A stretch of DNA of 63,532 nucleotides from JBCKUK01 sp038924905 (GTDB taxonomy: Bacteria > Pseudomonadota > Gammaproteobacteria > Burkholderiales > Methylophilaceae). Of this stretch, positions 18,101 to 26,159 are shown in pieces. The stretch spans positions 1-63,532 of the forward strand of contig JBCKUK010000006.1 in assembly GCA_038924905.1 (NCBI GenBank), written 5' to 3'. The position numbers and the translations under genes were made by a program. Each line of letters starts with the position of its first letter. Positions within the stretch are counted from its first letter, which is position 1. Under the pieces are notes generated by a model. That model did not search any database, was not told the origin of the DNA, and saw nothing but the letters and a program-made list of their open reading frames with translations.

Positions 18101-19027
18101 GCGCGCCTGAAGTCACTGATTGCGCCCTCGGCCGCGCCAGCCAAAATAAGCGACGCTGATAACGCCATAAAAAAAGAACAGCATTATCTGGCGCTCGACA
18201 TTGTGGCTGAAGAATTTGAGGTTAAGCAAAAGAAGTTGGGGCGTCTCGAATTGCTGGCGAGCGAACAGAATGCCAACTGGCGCATAGAAAAGCTGCGTAT
18301 CAGCAATCCCGATAGCACACTCACGGCAGAAGGTGAATGGCTTAACTGGAAGCGCAATCCCAGTACACAGATGAATATCAATTGGACTATTAGTGATATC
18401 GGCAAAACGCTGGAACGCTTTGGCTACCCCAACACGATGAAAGGCGGTAATGCAGATTTTATCGGCCAACTCAATTGGCCTGGTAGCCCGCATGAATACG
18501 ACACGCCTGGACTCAACGGCAATTTCAAGGTGGAGGCGCGCAAAGGGCAGATTCTCAAGGTGGAGCCCGGGGTTGGTCGCATATTCAGCGTATTGAGCCT
18601 GCAAAATCTGCCGCGTCGATTAACCTTCGACTTCAGGGATGTGTTCAGCAGTGGCTTTATTTTCGATAAAATTGGTGCCAACGCCAAAATTGACCGCGGC
18701 ATATTGCGTAGTAACGATTTTATGCTGGAAGGCCCCACCGCTCGAGTTGAAATCAAGGGTGAAACAGATCTGGTCAAAGAAACCCAGCATTTAAAGGTAA
18801 AGGTTACCCCATACATCAGCGATAGTATTTCCTTGGCAGCTTTGGCAGGTGGCCCGGCGGTCGCTGCCGCAACCTATCTCGCACAAAAATTGCTGAAAGA
18901 TCCGCTCAACAAGCTGGCGATAGGTCAATATGAAATCGTCGGTACCTGGGACAACCCACAAGAAATTAAATCAGAAGACCAGAGCAAACCTGCCACGCCA
19001 ACCGCTACACCATTGGGTAAACAATGA
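15194..19027 (+). CDS. yhdP: YhdP-family AsmA-like envelope protein
   Basis: 1277 residues: one N-terminal membrane anchor (about 10-38) then a very long beta-rich periplasmic body with AsmA2-like repeats, the region near residue 1090-1220 (FDFRDVFSSGFIFDKIGANA, AKIDRGILRSNDFMLEGPTA) being the family's most conserved part. YhdP-type proteins span the periplasm and help carry phospholipids to the outer membrane. Length matches E. coli YhdP (about 1266). It runs as the first of a plus-strand series with the nitrilase and tldD, the order seen in many beta- and gammaproteobacteria. Confidence 0.93.
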   Translation: MVKKSLFWIYRATLITLWLIIIVLASSVLALRYLVLPHINDYKDKISLSVSEAVGQKVTIDHIDAGWDGLNPHLTLHKVELYDKQNRPALFLDNVEASLSWLSIPLLEPRLSLLTIHQPELTVRREVDGTLFVAGISMSGPARPEFPNWLLRQSRVDVLNATILWQDDMRGAPPLTLNNLNLQIVSPAWESLIGHHRFGLRTTPSAGSSHAIDLRGNLYGHDVSQPKQWRGTVYGRLEGTDIAAWRNWVSYPFDLSEGFGAAQFWLGFANGQVQKVTTDVILNNVKTRLSKNSVEANLSNLSGRLMWFKYADGQELRAENIKITTADGLNLQSGKLGVRERLVAGKELIEGNVALDEIKLESVNTFASYLPLPQKTLQQLANIAPTGTLKKLKMRWKGDRNTPSEYLFRSEFSGLGMQAYQNVPGFTNLSGSVDADETNGTLKIDARQATLDLKKVLRGPIPADKLTGRITWRNSKNGTEIQVSKLEIASPHITGIVNANYLHKEDNNDEIDLVGKFGQANGKFAHFYYPFILSKDTLHWLDTSILAGRGENANVIVRGKLSEFPWADSKRGLFQIKADILDGVLDYADGWPKIEGIKLALLFEGNHMEINASQGRLFGNQIIKVRAVIPELDALHPVLEVTGELNSPAADAIKFVNNSPVLTAIDGFTEGMQASGNGKLSLNLRIPLDTEGVGSKVKGRYVVSNGALSGGGDWPTLSGINGKLEFTESSLRAQNISAKIYGGPAQFNLTNGKDGQLRVVAKGRMTDSGIRQAISSPLADKLHGAADWNGEINIRKRRADLVITSSLVGLSSGLPPPFDKDAASALPLRIEKKLQGAQQDVINLSLGSIVSAKLLRQNQNGVMQTERGEISLGGSAELPAQPGIIVKGNIAHLDVDQWQAIMGDSKGEEPKINISGTNLAIGTLDIFGRRINELKLNAKTVTDGWQMNVQSREINGDGTWLRSGNGKIIARLKSLIAPSAAPAKISDADNAIKKEQHYLALDIVAEEFEVKQKKLGRLELLASEQNANWRIEKLRISNPDSTLTAEGEWLNWKRNPSTQMNINWTISDIGKTLERFGYPNTMKGGNADFIGQLNWPGSPHEYDTPGLNGNFKVEARKGQILKVEPGVGRIFSVLSLQNLPRRLTFDFRDVFSSGFIFDKIGANAKIDRGILRSNDFMLEGPTARVEIKGETDLVKETQHLKVKVTPYISDSISLAALAGGPAVAAATYLAQKLLKDPLNKLAIGQYEIVGTWDNPQEIKSEDQSKPATPTATPLGKQ

Positions 19028-19116
19028 TAGGCAAAGCAATAACAGCCCGAGCAATCGCCGCCAAATAGCGTATTATTTAATGAAAATATAAAATAGAGCC
19101 ACACGGAACAGACGTC

Positions 19117-19974
19117 ATGCCTATCATATCACGCGAGAAAATCGCCAAAAATACGACAACTGCCATAGTGCCGGGCGTCATCAAGATTGCCGGTATTCAA
19201 ATGGCTTCCGGCCCACACGTTTCGGCCAACTTGAGTGAAGCCGAGTGCTTGATTGAAATTGCCGCCAGTCAGGGTGCGAAGCTGATTGCCTTGCCGGAAT
19301 ATTTCGCCATTATGGGCTTAAAAGACACGGATAAAATCAAGGCGCGCGAAGAGGAAGGCGAGGGACCGATTCAACGCTTCTTGGCAAAAATGGCAAAGAA
19401 GCACCATATCTGGCTTATTGGTGGCTCCATCCCGCTACGCGCCAGTGTCGCCAACAAGGTGCGTAATGCCTGCCTGGTGTTTGACCCCAACGGTAAACTG
19501 GCAGCACGCTATGACAAAATTCACCTGTTTGGTCTGAACCTCGGTAATGAACATTTTCGTGAAGAAGACACTATAGAACCAGGGGAAGGTGTGGTGGTAC
19601 TGGAAACACCATTGGGCACCATCGGCCTGTCTATTTGCTACGATTTGCGCTTCCCTGAGCTTTATCGTGCCATGGGCGAGGTCGATATCATTGTGGTACC
19701 GTCGGCTTTCACCGAAACCACTGGTAAAGCCCACTGGGAGACGTTAATTCGCGCACGTGCCATAGAAAATCTTTGCTATGTCATAGCGCCGGCGCAGGGC
19801 GGCTATCATCTCTCTGGCCGAGAAACGCACGGCAACAGCATGATTGTTGATCCCTGGGGGGTGATATTGGATCGCCTGCCGCGCGGCTCTGGTGTAGTCA
19901 TCGCCTCTATTAATTCCGGCTATCAAACCAGTCTTCGCAACAGCCTGCCCGCACTTAAGCATCGTACTCTGTGA
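19117..19974 (+). CDS. Carbon-nitrogen hydrolase (nitrilase superfamily, Nit1/NIT2-like)
   Basis: 285 residues with the nitrilase triad in order: Glu in LIALPEYFA near residue 61, Lys in ARYDKIHLFGL near residue 133, and Cys in GLSICYDLRFPELYR near residue 171. The motifs fit the Nit1-type omega-amidase/deaminated-glutathione amidase branch, which hydrolyses amides of small metabolites. About 20 residues precede the catalytic domain, slightly longer than usual, so an internal start is possible. It sits between yhdP and tldD, a common neighbourhood, but the substrate is inferred only. Confidence 0.88.
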   Translation: MPIISREKIAKNTTTAIVPGVIKIAGIQMASGPHVSANLSEAECLIEIAASQGAKLIALPEYFAIMGLKDTDKIKAREEEGEGPIQRFLAKMAKKHHIWLIGGSIPLRASVANKVRNACLVFDPNGKLAARYDKIHLFGLNLGNEHFREEDTIEPGEGVVVLETPLGTIGLSICYDLRFPELYRAMGEVDIIVVPSAFTETTGKAHWETLIRARAIENLCYVIAPAQGGYHLSGRETHGNSMIVDPWGVILDRLPRGSGVVIASINSGYQTSLRNSLPALKHRTL

Positions 19975-20061
19975 ACTCAGACTTCTAATTAATGTCATCT
20001 AATTAGGAATTTACTGCTGCTATATTTAAAACATGAAAATGAATACTGAAAACAGGATGTC

Positions 20062-21537
20062 ATGAAGCCGGAAATTTTACCTACAAGCTCCAGCCCGGAA
20101 GCGGGCTCGCATTTCAGCACCGCAACAACAACGCTGCTTTCACCTTCCGGCCTTGACTTGCCCGCCCTGCAAGGCGTGCTGGGGCGTATCATGTCGCACA
20201 AGGTGGACTACGCCGATCTTTACTTTCAATACAGCCGCGCCGAAAGCTGGGGGTTGGAAGAAGGTCAGGTTAAGTCCGGCAATTTCAGCATAGACCAGGG
20301 CGTTGGGGTGCGTGCAGTCAGCGGCGAGAAAACTGCGTTTGCTTACTCGGATGATATTCATTTGCCCGCACTTGAACAGGCTGCCAGCGCTACGCGTGCG
20401 ATTGCAGCGCTTGGCGGCGAGCAGGCGACACAAGCCATCCAGCGCAGGCAAGCGCCTCAATTGTATTTGCCGCAAGACCCAATCGCTTCACTCAGTGCTG
20501 AGGCAAAAGTCAAGCTGCTGGAAAAATTGGAGAGCTACGCACGCAAGCTGGACCCAAGAGTGGCGCAGGTCATGGCGTCTATTGCCGGCGAATATGAAGT
20601 AGTCATGGTTGCACGCCACGATGGCGTGATGGCAGCGGATGTGCGGCCTCTGGTCAGGCTTTCAATCCAGGTCATCGCCGAACAGGACGGCCGTCGTGAG
20701 CAGGGTTCAGCTGGTGGTGGTGGACGTTTTGATTACAGTTACTTCACCGATGAAGTTTTACAGGACTATGCGGCTAAGGCAGTTCATCAAGCGCTTACTA
20801 ATCTCAATGCGCGCCCCGCCCCCGCAGGCAGCATGACAGTAGTGCTAGGTTCCGGCTGGCCTGGGATACTGCTGCATGAAGCCATTGGCCATGGCCTGGA
20901 AGGCGACTTTAACCGCAAAGGCAGCTCAGCCTTCGCCGGTAAAATTGGGCAGCGCGTGGCATCAAAAGGAGTAACGGTAGTTGATGACGGCACCATTACC
21001 GATAGACGCGGCTCGCTCAGTGTTGACGATGAAGGCAATCCAACCCAGCGCACGGTGCTCATTGAAGACGGTATTTTACGCTGCTATATTCAAGACAGCC
21101 TGAATGCGCGCTTGATGGGTATGCCGATTACCGGTAATGCACGGCGTGAATCCTATGCGCACATCCCCATGCCGCGCATGACCAACACTTACATGCTCAA
21201 CGGCAACATGCCACCGGAAGAAATTATCCGCTCGGTGAAAAAAGGCTTGTATGCGGCAAATTTTGGCGGTGGCCAGGTGGATATCACCAGCGGCAAATTT
21301 GTGTTCTCAGCGGCTGAAGCCTGGATGATAGAAGATGGCAAGTTGACTTATCCAGTGAAAGGCGCAACCTTGATTGGCAATGGCCCGGACGTGCTCACAC
21401 GCGTTTCCATGATAGGTAATGACATGGCGCTGGATTCCGGCGTGGGCACTTGCGGCAAAGAGGGCCAGAGTGTTCCGGTTGGTGTTGGTCAACCAACTTT
21501 ACGCATTGATGGCTTGACGGTAGGCGGCACGATTTAA
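20062..21537 (+). CDS. tldD: Metalloprotease TldD
   Basis: 491 residues. The zinc site HEAIGHGLEGD (HExxxH) lies near residue 273, inside the conserved GWPGILLHEAIGHGLEGDFN stretch, and the C-terminal half contains ARRESYAHIPMPRMTNTY and GTCGKEGQSVPVGVGQPTLR, all typical of TldD. With its partner PmbA/TldE it processes modified peptides and antitoxins; no pmbA is in this window. ATG 20062 has an AGGA ribosome site 7 bases upstream. The N-terminus is about 10 residues longer than E. coli TldD. Confidence 0.95.
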   Translation: MKPEILPTSSSPEAGSHFSTATTTLLSPSGLDLPALQGVLGRIMSHKVDYADLYFQYSRAESWGLEEGQVKSGNFSIDQGVGVRAVSGEKTAFAYSDDIHLPALEQAASATRAIAALGGEQATQAIQRRQAPQLYLPQDPIASLSAEAKVKLLEKLESYARKLDPRVAQVMASIAGEYEVVMVARHDGVMAADVRPLVRLSIQVIAEQDGRREQGSAGGGGRFDYSYFTDEVLQDYAAKAVHQALTNLNARPAPAGSMTVVLGSGWPGILLHEAIGHGLEGDFNRKGSSAFAGKIGQRVASKGVTVVDDGTITDRRGSLSVDDEGNPTQRTVLIEDGILRCYIQDSLNARLMGMPITGNARRESYAHIPMPRMTNTYMLNGNMPPEEIIRSVKKGLYAANFGGGQVDITSGKFVFSAAEAWMIEDGKLTYPVKGATLIGNGPDVLTRVSMIGNDMALDSGVGTCGKEGQSVPVGVGQPTLRIDGLTVGGTI

Positions 21538-21606
21538 TATGATGACAGCAGGAGCAAAACTCCTGACGCCCAAGCTTCAGACTCCTTACCAACGAAAGGA
21601 ATAAGA

Positions 21607-21891
21607 ATGGCTGATACCAAGAAAAAACCTGCTATGGCAAAAAAGGCTGTTGCTAAAAAACCCAAGGCCAAGAAACCTGCTGCAAAAAAAGTAGCGCCGA
21701 AAAAACCCGTCGCTAAAAAATCTGCCACAAAAAAACCAGCGATGAGCAAGCCTAACAAAATCAGTGCGGAAGAACGTTATCGCATGGTGGAAGTGGCCGC
21801 CTATTTTATGGCGGAGCGCAACAAATTCGCTGGCAGCCCGATTGGGTACTGGACAGCGGCTGAAGTGCAAATCAAAAAAATGCTTAGCTAG
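21607..21891 (+). CDS. Histone H1-like lysine/alanine/proline-rich protein with DUF2934 domain
   Basis: 94 residues in two parts. Residues 1-52 are a low-complexity basic tail of KKPA/KKAVAKKP/AKK units, like the C-terminal tails of histone H1 and bacterial HU-extensions. Residues 55-94 (AEERYRMVEVAAYFMAERNK, then FAGSPIGYWTAAEVQI) fit DUF2934, a short helical domain. A DNA- or RNA-binding role is likely from charge alone; the function of DUF2934 is unknown. It follows tldD with a small GC-rich hairpin (CAGGAG/CTCCTG) between them and a ribosome site GAAAGGAAT before ATG. Its TAG stop is also the first base triplet of a repeat end. Confidence 0.8.
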   Translation: MADTKKKPAMAKKAVAKKPKAKKPAAKKVAPKKPVAKKSATKKPAMSKPNKISAEERYRMVEVAAYFMAERNKFAGSPIGYWTAAEVQIKKMLS

Positions 21892-21907
21892 GGAACCTCT
21901 GATTCAC
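21889..21907. repeat. Solo end of a TAGGGAA-type palindromic element
   Basis: TAGGGAACCTCTGATT here resembles the ends of the palindromes at 36049-36101 and 57083-57171. No matching second arm is visible before mfd, so this is a single end. The TAG is the stop of the H1-like gene. Confidence 0.5.
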
Positions 21908-22034
21908 TCTGTCTGGCATGGCTTGCTAGAGTAATAGCTACGTATTTTCGTATTCTCTTAAATAGCCACCGCCTTCTGGCAGCGGCTATAATAGGCTGTT
22001 TACTCACTCTCCGCGACGGCAACACTCAACTCTG

Positions 22035-25000
22035 ATGCAGTTTTCCCTGCCCATTCCAGCACAAGGCGTTTCCGAACGAATAACACCACAGCCTTCTGGT
22101 AGTGATAGCCGTGCATTTGCCGAGCTCGCGCAACGCCTTGCCCTTGAACAGCCTAGAGCCGCCCCATTGGTCATCGTCACTGCCAATGCCTTTGATGCAC
22201 AGCGCCTGCTCGAAGAAATCCCCTGGTTCGCACCCAGTTTAGCCGTCCATTTGTTGCCCGATTGGGAAACACTGCCATACGACCATTTTTCGCCGCACCC
22301 AGACTTAATCTCCGAGCGCCTGGCAACGCTTTATCAAATCAGCCAAAACGCCTGCGATATCATCATCGTGCCCGCAGGTACGGCGTTGTTGCATCTGCCT
22401 GCACAGTCCTATCTGGCCGCGCACACCTTCATGCTGCAAAAAGGTCAGAAGCTTGATTTAGAGGCTTTACGTAAGCAATGCGCCGAAGCCGGTTATCACC
22501 ATGTAAGTCAGGTTACCAGCCCTGGCGAATTCAGCGTGCGTGGCGGCCTGGTTGATCTATTTCCGATGGGTAGCGCCTTGCCTTACCGTCTTGATTTGTT
22601 TGATGACGAAATAGAAACCATCCATACGTTTGATGTTGATACGCAGTGTAGTCTCTACCCGGTGGGTGAAATACGCCTGTTACCCGCACGAGAATTTCCG
22701 CTGGATGACAACGGCATTGCGCGCTTCCGTCAACAGTTTCGTGAGACATTTGAAGGCGATCCTTCCCGTAGTCGTATATACAAAGATGTAAGCAAGGGCA
22801 TTGCCAGTGGCGGGATTGAGTGGTATCTGCCGCTGTTCTTTGAGCAAACGGCTACCTTGCTGGATTACCTGCCAGATAACGCCCTGCTCTGCCTGCATGG
22901 CAATTTGGACCTTGCCGCGCAAAACTTCTGGAGTGAAGCGCAGTCGCGTTATCGCTTGCTGGCGCACGATGTTGAGCGCCCGATTCTCAACCCTGAAATG
23001 CTGCTGATTAAAGCCGAAGATTTTTTTGGTCAAACGCATCAATATGCGCGCTTGATTGTGAGCACAGAAAACATCGCCACCGGCTTGCCTGCACTCGATA
23101 TTGAGCGTCGCGCAGAGCATCCGCTGCACAAACTGCAAAGCTTTATCAAGCAGTTCTCAGGGCGAATTTTAATCGCTGCCGAAAGTCTGGGTCGTCGCGA
23201 AACCATGCTGCAACTGCTGCATGATCAAGGTTTGCAGCCAAAAACCTGCGAAAACTGGGAAGGATTTATTGGTGACAGCGAACGCCTGATGCTTGGCATT
23301 TCGCCATTGTACGCAGGATTTATCGCTCCTTCCCCTTCCCAAGGGGAAGGTCGGGATGGGGGTGTAAAAGTTAAGAATGGGGGTATAGGGGGAGGGAATG
23401 TGCCATTTGCCATCATCACCGAAGCTGAACTATACGCCAGCCAGGTACGCCAGCAACGACGCCGCGACAAAGACCGTGCGCGTAGCACCGAGGGCATGCT
23501 CAAGGATTTATCCGAGCTGCGTGAAAACGATCCTGTAGTGCATGAGCAACATGGTGTAGGACGTTATCGCGGCCTAGTCAACCTGGATTTTGGCGAAGGC
23601 GAGACTGAGTTCCTGCTACTGGAATACGCTGGTAACGACAAACTCTACGTACCAGTCTCTCAGCTGTTCGTGATTTCACGCTACTCTGGCGGTCCGGCAG
23701 AATCGGCGCCTTTGCATAGACTCGGCTCCGGTCACTGGGAAAAAGCCAAGAAAAAAGCACTCAAGCAAATTCGCGATACTGCGGCAGAATTGCTCAATCT
23801 GTACGCCCAGCGCGCCTCGCGCAAAGGCCATGCATTCAAGCTTAGTTTGCACGATTACGAAACCTTCGCTGAAGGTTTTCCGTTTGAAGAAACCCCGGAT
23901 CAGCAATCGGCGATTGAAGCTGTGATTGACGACATGCAATCCGGCCGGCCAATGGACAGACTGGTATGCGGCGATGTGGGGTTTGGTAAAACTGAAGTTG
24001 CCCTGCGTGCGGCCTTCGTCGCCGTGATGGGTGGCAGACAGGTCGCCGTGCTGGTGCCGACCACACTTCTTGCCGAGCAACACTTTAACAACTTTATCGA
24101 CCGTTTCGCTGAGTGGCCGATCAAGATTGCCGAAATCTCACGTTTTCGTAGCACTAAAGAACAAGCTGAAGCGCTTAGAGGCTTGGCCGATGGCAGCATA
24201 GATATCATCATCGGTACTCATCGTCTGATACAGAAGGACGTCAAATTCAAAAATCTGGGGCTGGTGATTCTGGATGAAGAACACCGCTTCGGCGTGCGCC
24301 AGAAAGAGCAACTCAAAGCCATGCGCGCCGAGGTTGACGTACTCACACTGACCGCCACCCCGATTCCGCGCACGCTATCCATGGCGATGGAAGGCCTGCG
24401 AGAATTTTCCATCATCACCACGCCGCCGCTAAAACGGCTGTCAATCAAGACCTTTCATACCGATTATTCAGAAGGCATTATCCGCGAAGCGGCCATGCGT
24501 GAATTCAAACGCGGCGGGCAAGTTTATTTTCTGCATAACGAGGTGGATACGATTTTTGTCATGCGTGAAAAGCTGGAGCGGGTATTGCCAGATGCGCGCA
24601 TTGGTATTGCCCATGGCCAGCTCAGGGAGCGCGAGCTGGAGCATGTGATGCGTGATTTTTACCAACAGCGCTTTAATCTTTTGCTGTGCAGCACCATCAT
24701 CGAAACCGGCATTGACGTGCCCACTGCCAATACCATCATCATCAATCACGCCGAAATGTTTGGCCTGGCCCAATTGCACCAACTAAGAGGCAGAGTCGGC
24801 CGCTCGCATCACCAGGCTTATGCCTACCTGCTCACCGAGCCGGATCGCAAAATTACCCCGCAGGCACAAAAACGCCTGGATGCGATTCAACTGCTGGAAG
24901 ATTTGGGCGCGGGCTTTCACCTGGCCATGCACGATCTGGAAATCCGCGGTGCAGGTGAATTGCTGGGCGATTCGCAAAGCGGAGAGATGCAGGAGATAGG

Positions 25001-25517
25001 CTTCAACCTCTACTCCGAAATGCTCGCTCACGCCGTCAAACGCCTAAAAGAAGGCAAGGAACCCGATATTGCTTCGCCATTAGGGGTAACCACAGAAATA
25101 AATTTGCACACGCCAGCGTTACTGCCTGAAATCTACTGCCCCGATGTGCACGAGCGCCTGGTGCTTTATAAACGTCTTGCCAATTGTACTGATAGCGACC
25201 AGTTAGGCACCATGCAGGAAGAACTGATTGACCGTTTTGGATTGTTACCGGAACAGGGTGAAGCGCTAGTGGCCTGTCATCGGTTACGTGTACTGGCCAA
25301 GCCGCTGGGAATTACCAAGATTGATGCGAGTGACAGCGTAATTCAACTACAATTCAGCCAGCAAACCGAGTTGGATCCCGCCAAGCTCATCGCACTATTG
25401 CAGCGCGACAGCCGCTGCCGCATGAATGGGCCGGATAAACTCAGAGTTACTGTGCAATTAGCCGATATCAACCATCGTACTGATTTTATTAAAATGCTGC
25501 TCAAGGAATTTATTTAA
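22035..25517 (+). CDS. mfd: Transcription-repair coupling factor
   Basis: 1160 residues. The UvrB-like N-terminal module (SPGEFSVRGGLVDLFP near residue 160) is followed by the RNA polymerase-interacting domain (HEQHGVGRYRGLVNLDFGEG near residue 505) and RecG-like translocase motifs (GDVGFGKTEVALRAAF near residue 648, LDEEHRFGVRQKE, TATPIPRTL, GRVGRSHHQAYAYLL). Mfd removes RNA polymerase stalled at DNA lesions and recruits UvrA. Length is near E. coli Mfd (1148), but residues about 430-455 are an extra glycine-rich stretch (SPSQGEGRDGG, GGIGGGN) encoded by a palindromic repeat. The stop is followed at once by dedA. Confidence 0.96.
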   Translation: MQFSLPIPAQGVSERITPQPSGSDSRAFAELAQRLALEQPRAAPLVIVTANAFDAQRLLEEIPWFAPSLAVHLLPDWETLPYDHFSPHPDLISERLATLYQISQNACDIIIVPAGTALLHLPAQSYLAAHTFMLQKGQKLDLEALRKQCAEAGYHHVSQVTSPGEFSVRGGLVDLFPMGSALPYRLDLFDDEIETIHTFDVDTQCSLYPVGEIRLLPAREFPLDDNGIARFRQQFRETFEGDPSRSRIYKDVSKGIASGGIEWYLPLFFEQTATLLDYLPDNALLCLHGNLDLAAQNFWSEAQSRYRLLAHDVERPILNPEMLLIKAEDFFGQTHQYARLIVSTENIATGLPALDIERRAEHPLHKLQSFIKQFSGRILIAAESLGRRETMLQLLHDQGLQPKTCENWEGFIGDSERLMLGISPLYAGFIAPSPSQGEGRDGGVKVKNGGIGGGNVPFAIITEAELYASQVRQQRRRDKDRARSTEGMLKDLSELRENDPVVHEQHGVGRYRGLVNLDFGEGETEFLLLEYAGNDKLYVPVSQLFVISRYSGGPAESAPLHRLGSGHWEKAKKKALKQIRDTAAELLNLYAQRASRKGHAFKLSLHDYETFAEGFPFEETPDQQSAIEAVIDDMQSGRPMDRLVCGDVGFGKTEVALRAAFVAVMGGRQVAVLVPTTLLAEQHFNNFIDRFAEWPIKIAEISRFRSTKEQAEALRGLADGSIDIIIGTHRLIQKDVKFKNLGLVILDEEHRFGVRQKEQLKAMRAEVDVLTLTATPIPRTLSMAMEGLREFSIITTPPLKRLSIKTFHTDYSEGIIREAAMREFKRGGQVYFLHNEVDTIFVMREKLERVLPDARIGIAHGQLRERELEHVMRDFYQQRFNLLLCSTIIETGIDVPTANTIIINHAEMFGLAQLHQLRGRVGRSHHQAYAYLLTEPDRKITPQAQKRLDAIQLLEDLGAGFHLAMHDLEIRGAGELLGDSQSGEMQEIGFNLYSEMLAHAVKRLKEGKEPDIASPLGVTTEINLHTPALLPEIYCPDVHERLVLYKRLANCTDSDQLGTMQEELIDRFGLLPEQGEALVACHRLRVLAKPLGITKIDASDSVIQLQFSQQTELDPAKLIALLQRDSRCRMNGPDKLRVTVQLADINHRTDFIKMLLKEFI
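23328..23350. repeat. Palindromic repeat embedded in mfd
   Basis: Arms CCTTCCCCTT (23328-23337) and AAGGGGAAGG (23341-23350) are perfect complements around CCC, followed by the GGGATGGGGGTG tail to about 23398. This resembles the mobile CCCTTCCC/GGGAAGGG intergenic repeats of proteobacteria, yet it lies in frame in mfd. Confidence 0.7.
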
Positions 25518-26149
25518 ATGCTGGAAAAACTCATCGCCGTCCTTGCAGGCTTCATCATTTCCGTCATCTCCACCATGGGCTACGGCGGTATTGTATTGCT
25601 GATGGCAATTGAATCAGCCTGCATCCCTCTACCATCTGAAATCATCATGCCATTTGCCGGATTTTTGGTCTTTAAGGGTGAATTATTATTATGGGGGTGG
25701 CGTTGGCAGGGGCTATCGGCTGTGTACTTGGCTCCATTCCTGCGTATTACTTAGGCATGTATGGCGGCAGGCCATTGGTAGAAAAATATGGTAAATGGGT
25801 GCTGATTTCCCATCACGACATCAGGCTTGCAGATAGCTGATTTGAAAAGCACGGCGAAATCACCATTTTCATCGGGCGGCTATTGCCTGTGGTGCGCACG
25901 TTCATCGCCTTTCCAGCGGGTATAGCTCGTATGAACATGGGCAGGTTTATTGTATATACCTTTAGCGGTTCATTCATCTGGTGCTGGCTGCTGGCTTACG
26001 CTGGAATGAAGTTTGGCGAATATTGGGAAAGTCTAAGCGTATATTTTCACCAGTTCCATATAGTATTGGTGATAGCAGTAATTGTGTTTGCCGTCTGGTA
26101 TATCCGTAGGCATATCAAGGTAATCCGTCGTTTACACCATCACGACTAA
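25518..26149 (+). pseudogene. dedA: DedA-family membrane protein, frameshift plus in-frame stop
   Basis: ATG 25518 begins an apparent DedA protein (MLEKLIAVLAGFIISVISTM, ESACIPLPSEIIMPFAGFLV). At the G run 25693-25697 one G is missing: restoring it gives LLLWGVALAGAIGCVLGSIP and YYLGMYGGRPLVEKYGKW in the other frame. That frame then hits TGA 25838-25840 in ADS*FEKHGE, where relatives carry Trp, and continues intact as IFIGRLLPVVRTFIAFPAGI to TAA 26149. DedA proteins are undecaprenyl-phosphate/phospholipid flippase-like membrane proteins. Two independent lesions make loss of function likely, though the first could be a read error. It begins directly after mfd. Confidence 0.85.
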
Positions 26150-26159
26150 CCCAGTACGA

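Noticed and set aside
21547..21565. Terminator between tldD and the H1-like gene
   Set aside because: CAGGAG/CTCCTG is only six base pairs and has no T run.
22680..23138. Open frame opposite mfd
   Set aside because: Mfd is intact on the other strand and this frame shows no domain or start signal.
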